Of a stretch of 6,912 bases of DNA, positions 1 through 6,347 are shown one piece after another. Below the pieces are notes generated by a model. It saw only the letters and a list, made by a program, of their open reading frames with translations. It searched no databases and was not told the DNA's origin. How positions within the stretch are numbered: the first letter of the stretch is position 1; the number at the start of each line of letters is the position of its first letter. The position numbers were made by a program, and so were the translations under genes. Where the stretch lies: the NCBI GenBank assembly GCA_002291495.1, contig DBAE01000156.1:76463-83374 (forward strand). Direction: 5' to 3'. This DNA comes from Bacteriovoracaceae bacterium UBA1018 (lineage in GTDB: Bacteria > Bdellovibrionota > UBA1018).

Positions 1-40
1 ATTCAAGGCGTCGATTCCGATCAACCTGATTAGGTAAAGA

Positions 41-1504
41 CTATCCCGGCTTTTTTTGACTCACTCTGAAGAAGTACACCGGTATCCCTGTTAGAACGAT
101 AATTACTCCGGCCCAACTGGTTGAGGCTTTGTAGATCAAAAGATCCAAGGCAATGAGTGCAGCTAAAATTATATAGAGTGCCGGTACAATTGGATACCCG
201 ACTGCTCGATAAGGGCGATCTGAGTGCGGCTGTTTCTTTCGAAGAACAAATACTGCGCCCACGGTTAGGATATAAAACACCAACACGGCAAAAATCACAT
301 AATCCAGAAGATCGCCATAGGTTCCAGAAAGACACAAAACACAAGTCCACACACACTGAATTAAAAGAGCAAAACCGGGAACGGATTTCTTGTTGAGCTC
401 GCCTGCCTTTTTAAAGAACAGTCGATCATGGGCCATAGCATAGTAGACACGAGCACCTGCTAAGATTAACCCGTTATTACAACCAAACGTTGATACCATG
501 ATGAGTAAAGCCATGATGGTCACTGCAGGGCTGCCAAAAATCATTTGTGCCGCTGCAGTTCCTACTCGATCATCGCTTGCAAACTGTATCCCGCGCGAAA
601 GCACATCAGTCCCAGTGGGCGAGCCCACCAAAGGAAGCACTGCTAAGTAGGCCAAATTAGCTAAAATGTAAATTATGGTTACGATAAGTGTTCCTAAGAA
701 TAAACTCAGCGGAATATTTCTGCGTGGGTTTTTCACCTCGCCGGCAGTAAAAGTAATATTATTCCAGGCATCGCTCGAAAAGAGCGAACCTACCATAGCA
801 AGTCCAAAAGCAATCCAAAGAGGTAATCCATCCAGAGGTGTCGTCGAGATGCTATGATCCGCGTTTACGACAGTTGTATACGGGCTCCAAAAATGAGTCA
901 GATTGGTGCGAATCACTTCAATGTTGCTCGCGACAAAAAGACCTAAAATGATCAAACCAAAAAGTGCAAAGAGTTTGGTGACTGTAAAAACACTTTGAAT
1001 CATCTTGCCGGTTTTAACGCCGTTAAAGTTAATAAGCGTTAGCAAGATAATCGAAGCAATGGCGAGACCCTGAGTAGCCGTAAACTTGAATTGCCCCAGT
1101 TGAAACAAAACATTTTGCTGCCCAAACCATGGGATGAGTACTGCAGTATATTTTGCAAAGGCAATGGCGACCGCAGCAATTGTTCCGGTCTGAATCACTA
1201 AGAAAAATGTCCAACCGTAGAGAAATCCGATCAGAGGATTATAAGCTTCACGCAGATAGACATATTGTCCTCCTGCTTTGGGCATCATCCCAGCCAGTTC
1301 ACCATAACTCAGGGCCGCAAATAAGGTGATTAGCCCAGTGAAGACCCAGACGAGAAGTAGAAAGCCCGTAGATCCCAATATCCTTGAAATATCCGCGCTC
1401 ACTAAAAAGATTCCGGACCCGATCATCGACCCCATGACAATCATGGTCGAATCAAAGAGACCGAGTTCACGCTTCATATCAGCAGACGTATCTTGAGTGC
1501 TCAT
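41..1504 (-). CDS. APC-family amino acid permease, 12 TM
   Basis: Inner-membrane secondary transporter of the amino acid-polyamine-organocation family, probably importing or exchanging amino acids; the substrate cannot be read from sequence. The 487 residues fit the family length and about 12 hydrophobic segments. The TM1 signature GSMIGSGIF is at residues 25-33. The TM2-TM3 region has GELAGMMPKAGGQY at 68-81, followed by EAYNP at 86-90. The TM6 signature SDAWNNITFTAGEVKNPRR is at 244-262, and the loop between TM8 and TM9 reads ARVYYAMAHDRLFF at 351-364. EAYNP plus the AGE.KNPRR segment is typical of the LAT-like branch. ATG at 1504 is chosen because an in-frame TAG lies two codons upstream; the ribosome site is weak (TAGAG). 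It lies 61 bp after a lipoprotein gene on the same strand and may be cotranscribed. The gene looks intact. Family call is firm, substrate unknown. Confidence 0.95.
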   Translation of the reverse strand: MSTQDTSADMKRELGLFDSTMIVMGSMIGSGIFLVSADISRILGSTGFLLLVWVFTGLITLFAALSYGELAGMMPKAGGQYVYLREAYNPLIGFLYGWTFFLVIQTGTIAAVAIAFAKYTAVLIPWFGQQNVLFQLGQFKFTATQGLAIASIILLTLINFNGVKTGKMIQSVFTVTKLFALFGLIILGLFVASNIEVIRTNLTHFWSPYTTVVNADHSISTTPLDGLPLWIAFGLAMVGSLFSSDAWNNITFTAGEVKNPRRNIPLSLFLGTLIVTIIYILANLAYLAVLPLVGSPTGTDVLSRGIQFASDDRVGTAAAQMIFGSPAVTIMALLIMVSTFGCNNGLILAGARVYYAMAHDRLFFKKAGELNKKSVPGFALLIQCVWTCVLCLSGTYGDLLDYVIFAVLVFYILTVGAVFVLRKKQPHSDRPYRAVGYPIVPALYIILAALIALDLLIYKASTSWAGVIIVLTGIPVYFFRVSQKKPG

Positions 1505-1549
1505 GCGACTCTACGCATAGCACGTCGCCGTCCGCTTTGATCAAGTAAA

Positions 1550-1568
1550 TAAAGATCTGAGATCTCTA
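1550..1568 (-). terminator. weak AT-rich hairpin at a stop codon
   Basis: On the minus strand the stop codon TAG of the 196-aa lipoprotein begins a short inverted repeat. AGATC pairs with GATCT across a TCA loop; the stem can extend by a G.T wobble and two A-T pairs, and is followed by TTTACTT. The stem is short and AT-rich and the T-tract is interrupted, so it would be at best a leaky terminator or attenuator ahead of the permease gene. It could equally be chance: the hexamer AGATCT simply occurs twice, one base apart. Confidence 0.2.
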
Positions 1569-2156
1569 CTTTTGCTGAGCTGGAGCAGGTTCTTGGACAC
1601 TAGCCAAGCGCTCAGGCGCAGAACTTTTCAACTCTTTAGTGGCGAGGACTAAGAACTGGCTGAGAGTTTTACTCGCCACACTTGCCCAACCTTCTCGGCT
1701 GCGGCAACCATTGCGTTCAAAGACCGATCCATCGGCCCGTAGTAAACGCACACGAACCGGATACAGACAAGCAAAGAAGGAGTCATTAGAGTCTTCCATC
1801 GCTTTAGCTAGCTCCGACAAGTGAGCACGTGCCACAGGAGTGGCTTCTGAAGGTTGATAGTTAGCAAGTCCCCTTTTCGCTTCTTGACCGGCTTGCAAGC
1901 TTCCAAATAGATCAGGTCTTATGGAGATCTCCGCTACGCTAAGATCCTTCGCAACGACATGAACAACAAAGGTATTTGGGCCAGCCCAACGTGCAGCCGG
2001 GCCGGTATACTCGAGATAAGCCTCGACATACGGATGCTGTTTAGAATGTGCCTCTTTCAGCGCGGTTTCAGTCTCAGTAATCATGTGTGAGCCGGAGCAC
2101 GCAGATAATGCAGCTCCAAAAATCAGCAAACTTGTAACTTGTTTTACGTTTTTCAT
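1566..2156 (-). CDS. hypothetical lipoprotein, 196 aa
   Basis: Exported lipoprotein of unknown function. Residues 1-20 form a type II signal peptide: MKNVK, a hydrophobic stretch, then the lipobox LSAC with the lipidated cysteine at 20. Ser follows the Cys, so by the E. coli Lol rule it would go to the outer membrane. The mature part has a strand-rich segment at about 45-85 and a helix at 105-122. Two cysteines (130 and 151) bracket a strand pair (PVRVRLL, then a DGSVFERNG turn) and may form a disulfide. A conserved-looking patch GCRSREGWASVASKTLSQ follows at 150-167, then a Pro/Ala/Gln-rich tail. ATG at 2156 has a good ribosome site (GAGGGAG, 5 nt spacing). It lies 26 bp after the 352-aa lipoprotein gene, suggesting one transcript. 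No family is recognised. Confidence 0.85.
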   Translation of the reverse strand: MKNVKQVTSLLIFGAALSACSGSHMITETETALKEAHSKQHPYVEAYLEYTGPAARWAGPNTFVVHVVAKDLSVAEISIRPDLFGSLQAGQEAKRGLANYQPSEATPVARAHLSELAKAMEDSNDSFFACLYPVRVRLLRADGSVFERNGCRSREGWASVASKTLSQFLVLATKELKSSAPERLASVQEPAPAQQK

Positions 2157-2168
2157 ATCATCTCCCTC

Positions 2169-2191
2169 AATTACTCAGACAATTACTCAGA
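2169..2191. repeat. 12-bp tandem duplication over a stop codon
   Basis: The plus strand reads aattactcagac directly followed by aattactcagat: two 12-bp units differing only in the last base. The second unit contains the stop codon of the 352-aa lipoprotein gene. The first therefore gives a second in-frame TAA 12 bp downstream on the minus strand, just before the ribosome site of the next gene. It looks like a replication-slippage duplication that lengthened the short intergenic gap. Confidence 0.75.
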
Positions 2192-3241
2192 TCTTGCTTG
2201 GCTTCCGGCCACTTTGTTCAAAGGAAGTAAAAATCGATCTACGCATTGAGCATCACTTGGATTTTCAAACGCAGGAAGCTTACAACCAGGCTGAGATAAT
2301 TTCTGTGCAACAGCAGTACTAACAGCCCAACCCGCTTCAGAATATCCGCCTGTAGCGCAACCTGTTGTTTCACTGATCTTCATACACTGTAAAAATCCAC
2401 TCCAAGGTTGTGAGACCTCTTTGCTCTGTAAACGACATGGATCCCAAGCTTGAGATACGAGCCTTACCATCTCAAAGCGTGCGCGCTCTGGATGTTGCTG
2501 AAGGAGCTTTGGAAAACCACCTCCAATTTCAAGGACTGCATGCTCATCTTTCTTGGTCCAACTTAATGCGCCGATTCCGCGCCATGAAAGATCTGGCTCT
2601 TCCCAAGAAGGAGCTAATCTCAGCTCGATCGACTGAATCTTTTTACGCATCGTTTGAACAGCAAGTGCGCCCAGTTTCTTTGAGTGATCATTCAGCCACG
2701 ATAGAACTTTGTCCTTACTTTGCTCAAAAAGTTTTGTAAGCTCCTGGCGTTCAGAAGCACTCATCTTAAGCACCTGAGGATCTGCCCCGCCAAACTCTAA
2801 AGGCGCACAATGAGCCTCAGATGCTGCGACGTTTTGGCCCAGTTGTGAAGCTGGAGATCTCGAAGCTTTGAGAGATTCAGGAAGTTGAATTGCATGGACC
2901 TTTTTTGAAAGATCTTGAGCTAACGAAGAGAAATCTTTCTCTGCTCGTTTTGCCGCACTTTTTTCTGCCTTTTTATCAACTTCTTTTGAGCTCGCATGTT
3001 CCTTATGCAGTGGTTCTTCAACCGACTTCGACTCAACAATCTCTATTGAAGACGCCGGTACCCGCGCATCTTCAGGTCGCGTGAGCTGAAATCGATTATC
3101 GGATTCGGAACGAATAGTTTCGTGATGAGAAGTTTCGGTTTTACTTTCCGCCTTACTTTCTTGATCACGACTTTTAGAAGGCTTACAGCCAACGATTGCG
3201 ACAGTAATAAAAACCGAATAGGCAGCAATACGAAGCTTCAT
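2183..3241 (-). CDS. cysteine-rich lipoprotein, 352 aa, unknown function
   Basis: Exported lipoprotein with two parts. The type II signal peptide ends in the lipobox AIVGC (Cys19), followed by Lys, so it is probably sorted to the outer membrane. Residues 20-125 are highly charged and Ser/Lys/Glu-rich (KAEKSAAKRAEKDFSSLAQ at about 91-109), probably a flexible linker or coiled coil. Residues 140-352 form a denser domain with six cysteines (145, 269, 286, 295, 320, 333), enough for three disulfides in the periplasm. Its core pattern is R..FEMVRLVSQAWDPC (254-269), FLQCMK (283-288) and SEAGWA (301-306). This resembles the layout of exported zincin-like proteins with HExxH..DPC, but the zinc-binding His and Glu are absent, so a degenerate relative is only a hypothesis. 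ATG at 3241 has AGAGGA at 5 nt. It is the first gene after the divergent promoter region. Confidence 0.85.
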   Translation of the reverse strand: MKLRIAAYSVFITVAIVGCKPSKSRDQESKAESKTETSHHETIRSESDNRFQLTRPEDARVPASSIEIVESKSVEEPLHKEHASSKEVDKKAEKSAAKRAEKDFSSLAQDLSKKVHAIQLPESLKASRSPASQLGQNVAASEAHCAPLEFGGADPQVLKMSASERQELTKLFEQSKDKVLSWLNDHSKKLGALAVQTMRKKIQSIELRLAPSWEEPDLSWRGIGALSWTKKDEHAVLEIGGGFPKLLQQHPERARFEMVRLVSQAWDPCRLQSKEVSQPWSGFLQCMKISETTGCATGGYSEAGWAVSTAVAQKLSQPGCKLPAFENPSDAQCVDRFLLPLNKVAGSQARSE

Positions 3242-3263
3242 AAAATCCTCTATATCCCATTTA

Positions 3264-3299
3264 ATTAACTATAATGAACAGTATTAACTAATATTAACT
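3264..3299 (-). repeat. three AGTTAAT direct repeats in promoter region
   Basis: On the plus strand ATTAACT (minus strand AGTTAAT) occurs at 3264-3270, 3283-3289 and 3293-3299. The start-to-start steps are 19 and 10 bp, close to two helical turns and one turn. The copies overlap or flank the proposed -10 and -35 of the 352-aa lipoprotein gene. They could be operator half-sites on one helix face. The region is AT-rich, so chance recurrence is possible. Confidence 0.4.
3268..3297 (-). promoter_or_regulatory. putative sigma70-type promoter for the lipoprotein/permease block
   Basis: Reading the minus strand, TTAATA (plus 3292-3297) lies 18 bp before TATAGT (plus 3268-3273). These match four of six and five of six bases of the -35 and -10 consensus. 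Transcription would start near 3261, leaving a leader of about 20 nt that contains the AGAGGA ribosome site of the gene at 3241. Several overlapping AT-rich alternatives exist, so the exact boxes are uncertain. Confidence 0.4.
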
Positions 3300-3370
3300 T
3301 ATTCCAGACGGCTTGTCTCGGAGTTTATTATCTAGCTTTCGTCACATACGGACCGCATTATGCAACTGAT

Positions 3371-3400
3371 GCGACACGCCATATAACGCATTGATATTAT
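3371..3400 (+). promoter_or_regulatory. putative promoter for the HEARH lipoprotein
   Basis: GCGACA (3371-3376, keeping the GACA core of a -35 box) is followed after 18 bp by TATTAT (3395-3400, five of six bases of a -10 box). Transcription would start near 3407, about 40 nt before the ATG at 3448. A second option, TTGATT at 3413 with an AT-rich -10 near 3431-3440, would give an almost leaderless message. Neither is strong; expression of this gene needs some promoter in this gap because the upstream gene is divergent. Confidence 0.3.
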
Positions 3401-3447
3401 TATGCTTTTCTCTTGATTAAAGCGGGTCGGTGTAATAAATATTCTTT

Positions 3448-4398
3448 ATGAATCGTGGGGGATCACTGAAGACATCTCTATTCTTTCTTCTGAGTTTAAT
3501 CCTCCTTCAGGCCTCGCTGGTCGCATGCGGTAAGGACGACACTAAGATCTCGACTGAGGTGGGACTCGTCGATCAAGATCTTGCAGACATTCAAGAATTT
3601 AACTCTCAAGGTGCCGCGCGAGTAGATAGTGAAAAAAAGCAGATCTTCACCAAGCTTTTTGGAGGAAGATCGGGGGCCGACCTTCTTAATTTTTTCCAAA
3701 GTCGCGTCAAGTATTGGATCACAGACGAGACTGAGGATGTACGTTTCCCAAATCGATTTCGTTACGTCGGCTGGCTACAGGATCCAGATCCTCGCATGCT
3801 AGCCAGTCTATCGAGCAACGAATCTAAAGCGAGCATGATGGCAGCCAATTTATCGACTGAATGGTGGCTTCACAGTCTCTTAGAAGGAGTGCCGGTTCGC
3901 GTCAGCATTCGCGGTGAAACAGTCCAAGTTAATTCTATGCGAGACGGCATCATCTATGTGGCGCCTGATTACAAAGAGACTTTTGAGATCGATGGAGAAC
4001 AATTTGACTGGCCTGCCGCATATCGGCAGGGCGTATTGATTCATGAAGCAAGACATTCCGATTGCACAGGTGGAATTAGACCCTCAGATATTGCGCTGCT
4101 CAAGCGCTACACAAGCTACTTACAAGTCAGCGAAGAATTCCCAAGAAAAGAATGCGGCCACCTTCACTCTCTCTGCCCTAGAGGGCACGATCTAGCTGCA
4201 CTTCCGGCATGCGATGTAGCACCGTGGGGATCGTATGAGGTTGAACATTATTTTATCCAGGCCGCGTACTACAACTCCAAGAACTTCCAAGAACAGCAGA
4301 TACTAAAAGCCGTAGCAGCAGACACGTGGGATCGTATCCTTAAACCCTCAACAGGGGATCCCGACATGGGTAGCTCAGGACTTTTGGGCGCTTCCTAA
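3448..4398 (+). CDS. HEARH-motif lipoprotein, putative zinc metallopeptidase-like
   Basis: Predicted lipoprotein of 316 aa with a zincin-type motif. The signal peptide (SLKTS, then a long hydrophobic run) ends in the lipobox LVAC with Cys27; Gly follows, so the outer membrane is likely. The mature protein carries GVLIHEARHSDC at 195-206, whose HEARH fits the HExxH zinc site (His199, Glu200, His203). A cysteine-rich stretch follows (Cys206, 236, 243, 255: CGHLHSLCPRGH at 236-247) and then GSYEVEHYF (261-269), where Glu264 or Glu266 could be the third ligand. The residues between 58 and 190 match nothing I recognise. Peptidase activity is inferred from HExxH only. The ATG at 3448 lacks a ribosome site; CTG at 3466, after GGGGGA, would give a more canonical signal peptide starting (M)KTSLFF. 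It stands alone between divergent and convergent neighbours, and its last 24 bp overlap a broken minus-strand gene. Confidence 0.85.
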   Translation: MNRGGSLKTSLFFLLSLILLQASLVACGKDDTKISTEVGLVDQDLADIQEFNSQGAARVDSEKKQIFTKLFGGRSGADLLNFFQSRVKYWITDETEDVRFPNRFRYVGWLQDPDPRMLASLSSNESKASMMAANLSTEWWLHSLLEGVPVRVSIRGETVQVNSMRDGIIYVAPDYKETFEIDGEQFDWPAAYRQGVLIHEARHSDCTGGIRPSDIALLKRYTSYLQVSEEFPRKECGHLHSLCPRGHDLAALPACDVAPWGSYEVEHYFIQAAYYNSKNFQEQQILKAVAADTWDRILKPSTGDPDMGSSGLLGAS

Positions 4399-4685
4399 GA
4401 GCCACTTCCGGATAGCATGCTGGACTTCACTGTCTTCGGGGTCAAACTCGGCAAACACCATATAGTAAGCAATCTGCGAGTTTTCCTGAGGGAGCATCCA
4501 GCTGTTAGTTACAGTAACAAGCCTTCCACAACTTAACTCAAAATGCGGCTCTCACTTTCTTAATCAGATCAAAGCCACTTAGATTTTCTCCAAGCAGTAA
4601 GCTCTTGAAGGATCTGGTCTGAACCATCACCGAAACTTTTGAGATCTTCTAGGACAGCTCGATCAACCGAGTTTTTCTCAGACAT
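4375..4685 (-). pseudogene. frame-broken small gene, about 102 aa after repair
   Basis: This fills the otherwise empty 4399-4699 gap. ATG at 4685 lies 14 bp after the upstream lipoprotein stop, with GGAG 3 nt before it. It opens a 38-codon frame (MSEKNSVDRAVLEDLK... to KSKWL) that ends at TGA 4569-4571. Removing one T from the TTT at 4571-4573 continues the frame as DLIKKVRAAF up to a second TGA. Removing one T from the TTTT at 4540-4543 opens 54 more residues (ELSCGRLVTVTNSWMLP... to ...AIRKWLLGSAQKS) ending at TGA 4375-4377. The 311 bp minus two bases is exactly 103 codons. The repaired protein has an amphipathic helical N-terminus, a strand pair (RLVTVT, IAYYMVFAEF) and a C-terminal helix, with no signal peptide. 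Family not recognised. The 38-codon frame might alternatively be a genuine small protein. Two sequencing errors are the other explanation. Confidence 0.65.
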
Positions 4686-4699
4686 CCACTCCAGCAACA

Positions 4700-5539
4700 C
4701 TAGGTTCTAAAACGAATGGTGAACTTTGACTTTCCTGGAGCTTTAAAATCTTCAAAAGCCCTGAGAAGACATGCCTCAAACTCGGGCGTCAGCGCATGAA
4801 AATTTACAGTCTTCTCAAGCTTCGCCAGACGTCCGTCGTCGTAATGAGCAAGATAATTCAAATGAGCGATTTGAAGCGGGTCTCGCTGAGCATCAGCTTC
4901 GCCGCATTCTTTGACGTCCTCAAGAAGTGGCTCTCCCTGAACGTTTTCACCTTTTTTGCGGGTCACTAGAACACTGAACTGATAGTCCGATTCGGATTCG
5001 ACCATCTTTTCAGTGACTGGCTTACCTGTATAAGCGGATACAACTCGTTTCTTCTGATGATCAGGTAATCTTTTAAAAACTTCTTTTATACTAAGAAGGT
5101 TGGCTTTTCTGTTTCCAAAACGATGGGACATAGCTGAGGTGTCTTTGGAAAACTGAAAAATTACTTTTCCAGCTACGTTAATTTTGCCCGACTGAACCTG
5201 AAGAGGAACATCAAATAGGTCGCTCATTCCCCAAGCCGAGGTCGAATAGCAGCGAAGCTTTTTGCTGACATAGGTGCCAGCGGGCACCTCAGCGAAAACC
5301 ACTTTTTCGCCTGATCCGGCTAATTTTAGACTATATTCTGCGCCAGACTGTTTGTTCTGGATATTGAGCTCACAATCGTCTTCAGGGCCCTTCTTATTTT
5401 CCAGTTCGTAGCTAAGGGCCACAAGTGTCACCTGATTATTCATTTCATCAGGATGAGCTAGTTGAAGGGATTGAACACCCGCACATCCGCCAGTCCAGAT
5501 CGAAAAAGCCAAAACCCCTACCGTGAAGTTTTTACGCAT
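4700..5539 (-). CDS. lipoprotein with AgmX/TonB-like C-terminal domain
   Basis: Predicted lipoprotein of 279 aa, function unknown. The signal peptide MRKNFTVGVLAFSIW leads to a slightly non-standard lipobox, TGGC (Cys19, Thr rather than Leu at -3), followed by Ala. Residues about 30-135 look like a beta-sandwich: FAEVPAGTY (83-91), a Cys at 97, and GKINVAGKVIFQF (117-129), a pattern common in small envelope lipoproteins. The tail VNFHALTPEFEACLLRAFED (244-263), followed by strand FTIRF, resembles the AgmX/PglI-type TonB-like C-terminal domain (F..C......F.......V.F). ATG at 5539 is preferred over TTG at 5542 because AGGAG is 5 nt upstream of the ATG. The start overlaps the sseB-like stop by 8 bp (ATGCGTAA), implying translational coupling. 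It is followed 14 bp later by a frame-broken gene. Confidence 0.85.
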   Translation of the reverse strand: MRKNFTVGVLAFSIWTGGCAGVQSLQLAHPDEMNNQVTLVALSYELENKKGPEDDCELNIQNKQSGAEYSLKLAGSGEKVVFAEVPAGTYVSKKLRCYSTSAWGMSDLFDVPLQVQSGKINVAGKVIFQFSKDTSAMSHRFGNRKANLLSIKEVFKRLPDHQKKRVVSAYTGKPVTEKMVESESDYQFSVLVTRKKGENVQGEPLLEDVKECGEADAQRDPLQIAHLNYLAHYDDGRLAKLEKTVNFHALTPEFEACLLRAFEDFKAPGKSKFTIRFRT

Positions 5540-6347
5540 CAAGTCTCCTATAGAATGACTCTAGAATACCTTGTTCAATGGCCTTTGAGAACTCAGAATC
5601 TTTTCTAAGCTTCACTATATCCAGAACCTGATCGGGGTGAATCAAATGGCTCGATATTCTACCCAGATCTTCGAGAAGCTTTGGACCTAAAGCTCCGTCT
5701 AGTTCAAGAACGAGCAAAAGATGAGGGGTTATTGAGGGGTCACCAAAGCTCGTGAGTCCGAGCCACATCTGCTGGATTGTGACCTCATCGGTTTGTTCAC
5801 CTGTCTGCGTTCTAGCGTAATGAATGAGAGCATTTTCAAGCGAAACGTGACGTTCTGCGGGCATACTTAGCGTTATAGTTTGGTCCCCGAGGTTTTTTTT
5901 ACCGACTTCGTCTTGAGCCGGTATCATTCCATGGGCTAGCGCTCGAATCTCCTCAGGCGAGAAATCTTTTCCTACAGCTGACGCTAGATTAAGCACTGCA
6001 CCTAACTCAGGCTCGCCCATACTCTGGGTCAATTGGAAAAACTGTCTCGACGAAATTAACGTGAGCTTTTCATTTTCAATCGGAATGTCTCTGAGCTCTT
6101 CAAAAGACGTGAAAAACGGGATTTGAACTTTTCCATTTCTTTTGAGTCGGAGAATCCTCAGCTCAGTGGCCGATCCGCTTGCGTCGATTTGCCAACTTTT
6201 GTTTTGTAAAGTGTAAAAGGGAAACTTAGGGACCTGTCCGATTAGGATGACCCGAACTGACAAAAGCTTTTCATAAAATACTGATCTTTTCGAAGGATCC
6301 GCAACAGCCTCTGCAAGTAAACGAGTAATTTCAGATTCGCTTTCCAT
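5532..6347 (-). CDS. SseB-family protein
   Basis: Cytoplasmic protein of 271 aa, near the 258 aa of E. coli SseB (enhanced serine sensitivity), a family whose biochemical role is poorly defined. The N-terminal SseB domain spans about 5-142: an opening helix LLAEAVADPSKRSVFYEKLL, then GKVQIPFFTSFEEL (72-85), matching the family's FTS..EL turn, and LNLASAVGKDFSPEEIRAL (119-137), matching the usual LNP.S..GKEF.PEEI. The C-terminal SseB_C-type domain spans about 165-268: ENALIHYARTQTGEQTDEVT, a strand pair (QMWLGLTSF, LLLVLELDG), and an ending SKAIEQGILESFYRRL that matches the family's pFY close. No signal peptide or membrane segment. ATG at 6347 has GGAG about 10 nt upstream and overlaps the oxidoreductase stop by 17 bp; its own end overlaps the next lipoprotein by 8 bp. 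Domain assignment is confident, function is not. Confidence 0.88.
   Translation of the reverse strand: MESESEITRLLAEAVADPSKRSVFYEKLLSVRVILIGQVPKFPFYTLQNKSWQIDASGSATELRILRLKRNGKVQIPFFTSFEELRDIPIENEKLTLISSRQFFQLTQSMGEPELGAVLNLASAVGKDFSPEEIRALAHGMIPAQDEVGKKNLGDQTITLSMPAERHVSLENALIHYARTQTGEQTDEVTIQQMWLGLTSFGDPSITPHLLLVLELDGALGPKLLEDLGRISSHLIHPDQVLDIVKLRKDSEFSKAIEQGILESFYRRLDA

Noticed and set aside
30..356. 108-codon open frame on the minus strand overlapping the permease 3' end
   Set aside because: It runs in another frame through conserved transmembrane coding sequence, is low in credible protein character (many Cys, Ser, Arg), and has no ribosome site; the permease frame is clearly the real one.
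2410..2739. 109-codon open frame on the plus strand
   Set aside because: It is antisense to the structured C-terminal domain of the 352-aa lipoprotein, with no promoter or ribosome site; it is a shadow of that gene.
3305..3323. Small hairpin AGAC-GGCTT-GTCT in the divergent gap, and the nearby GCAT-T-ATGC palindrome at 3355-3363
   Set aside because: Stems are only four pairs, with no T-tract and no repeat elsewhere, so neither a terminator nor an operator can be supported.
4569..4685. Resemblance of the 38-codon N-terminal segment to the first helix of an Hpt phosphotransfer domain, and of the C-terminal segment to the end of a PilZ domain
   Set aside because: Only short helix-like similarity. 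The repaired protein lacks the Hpt H.LKG motif and the PilZ RxxxR and DxSxxG motifs, so neither name is supported.
5540..5542. TTG at 5542 as the lipoprotein start
   Set aside because: ATG at 5539 immediately follows, has better spacing from AGGAG, and gives the usual MRKN signal-peptide start.
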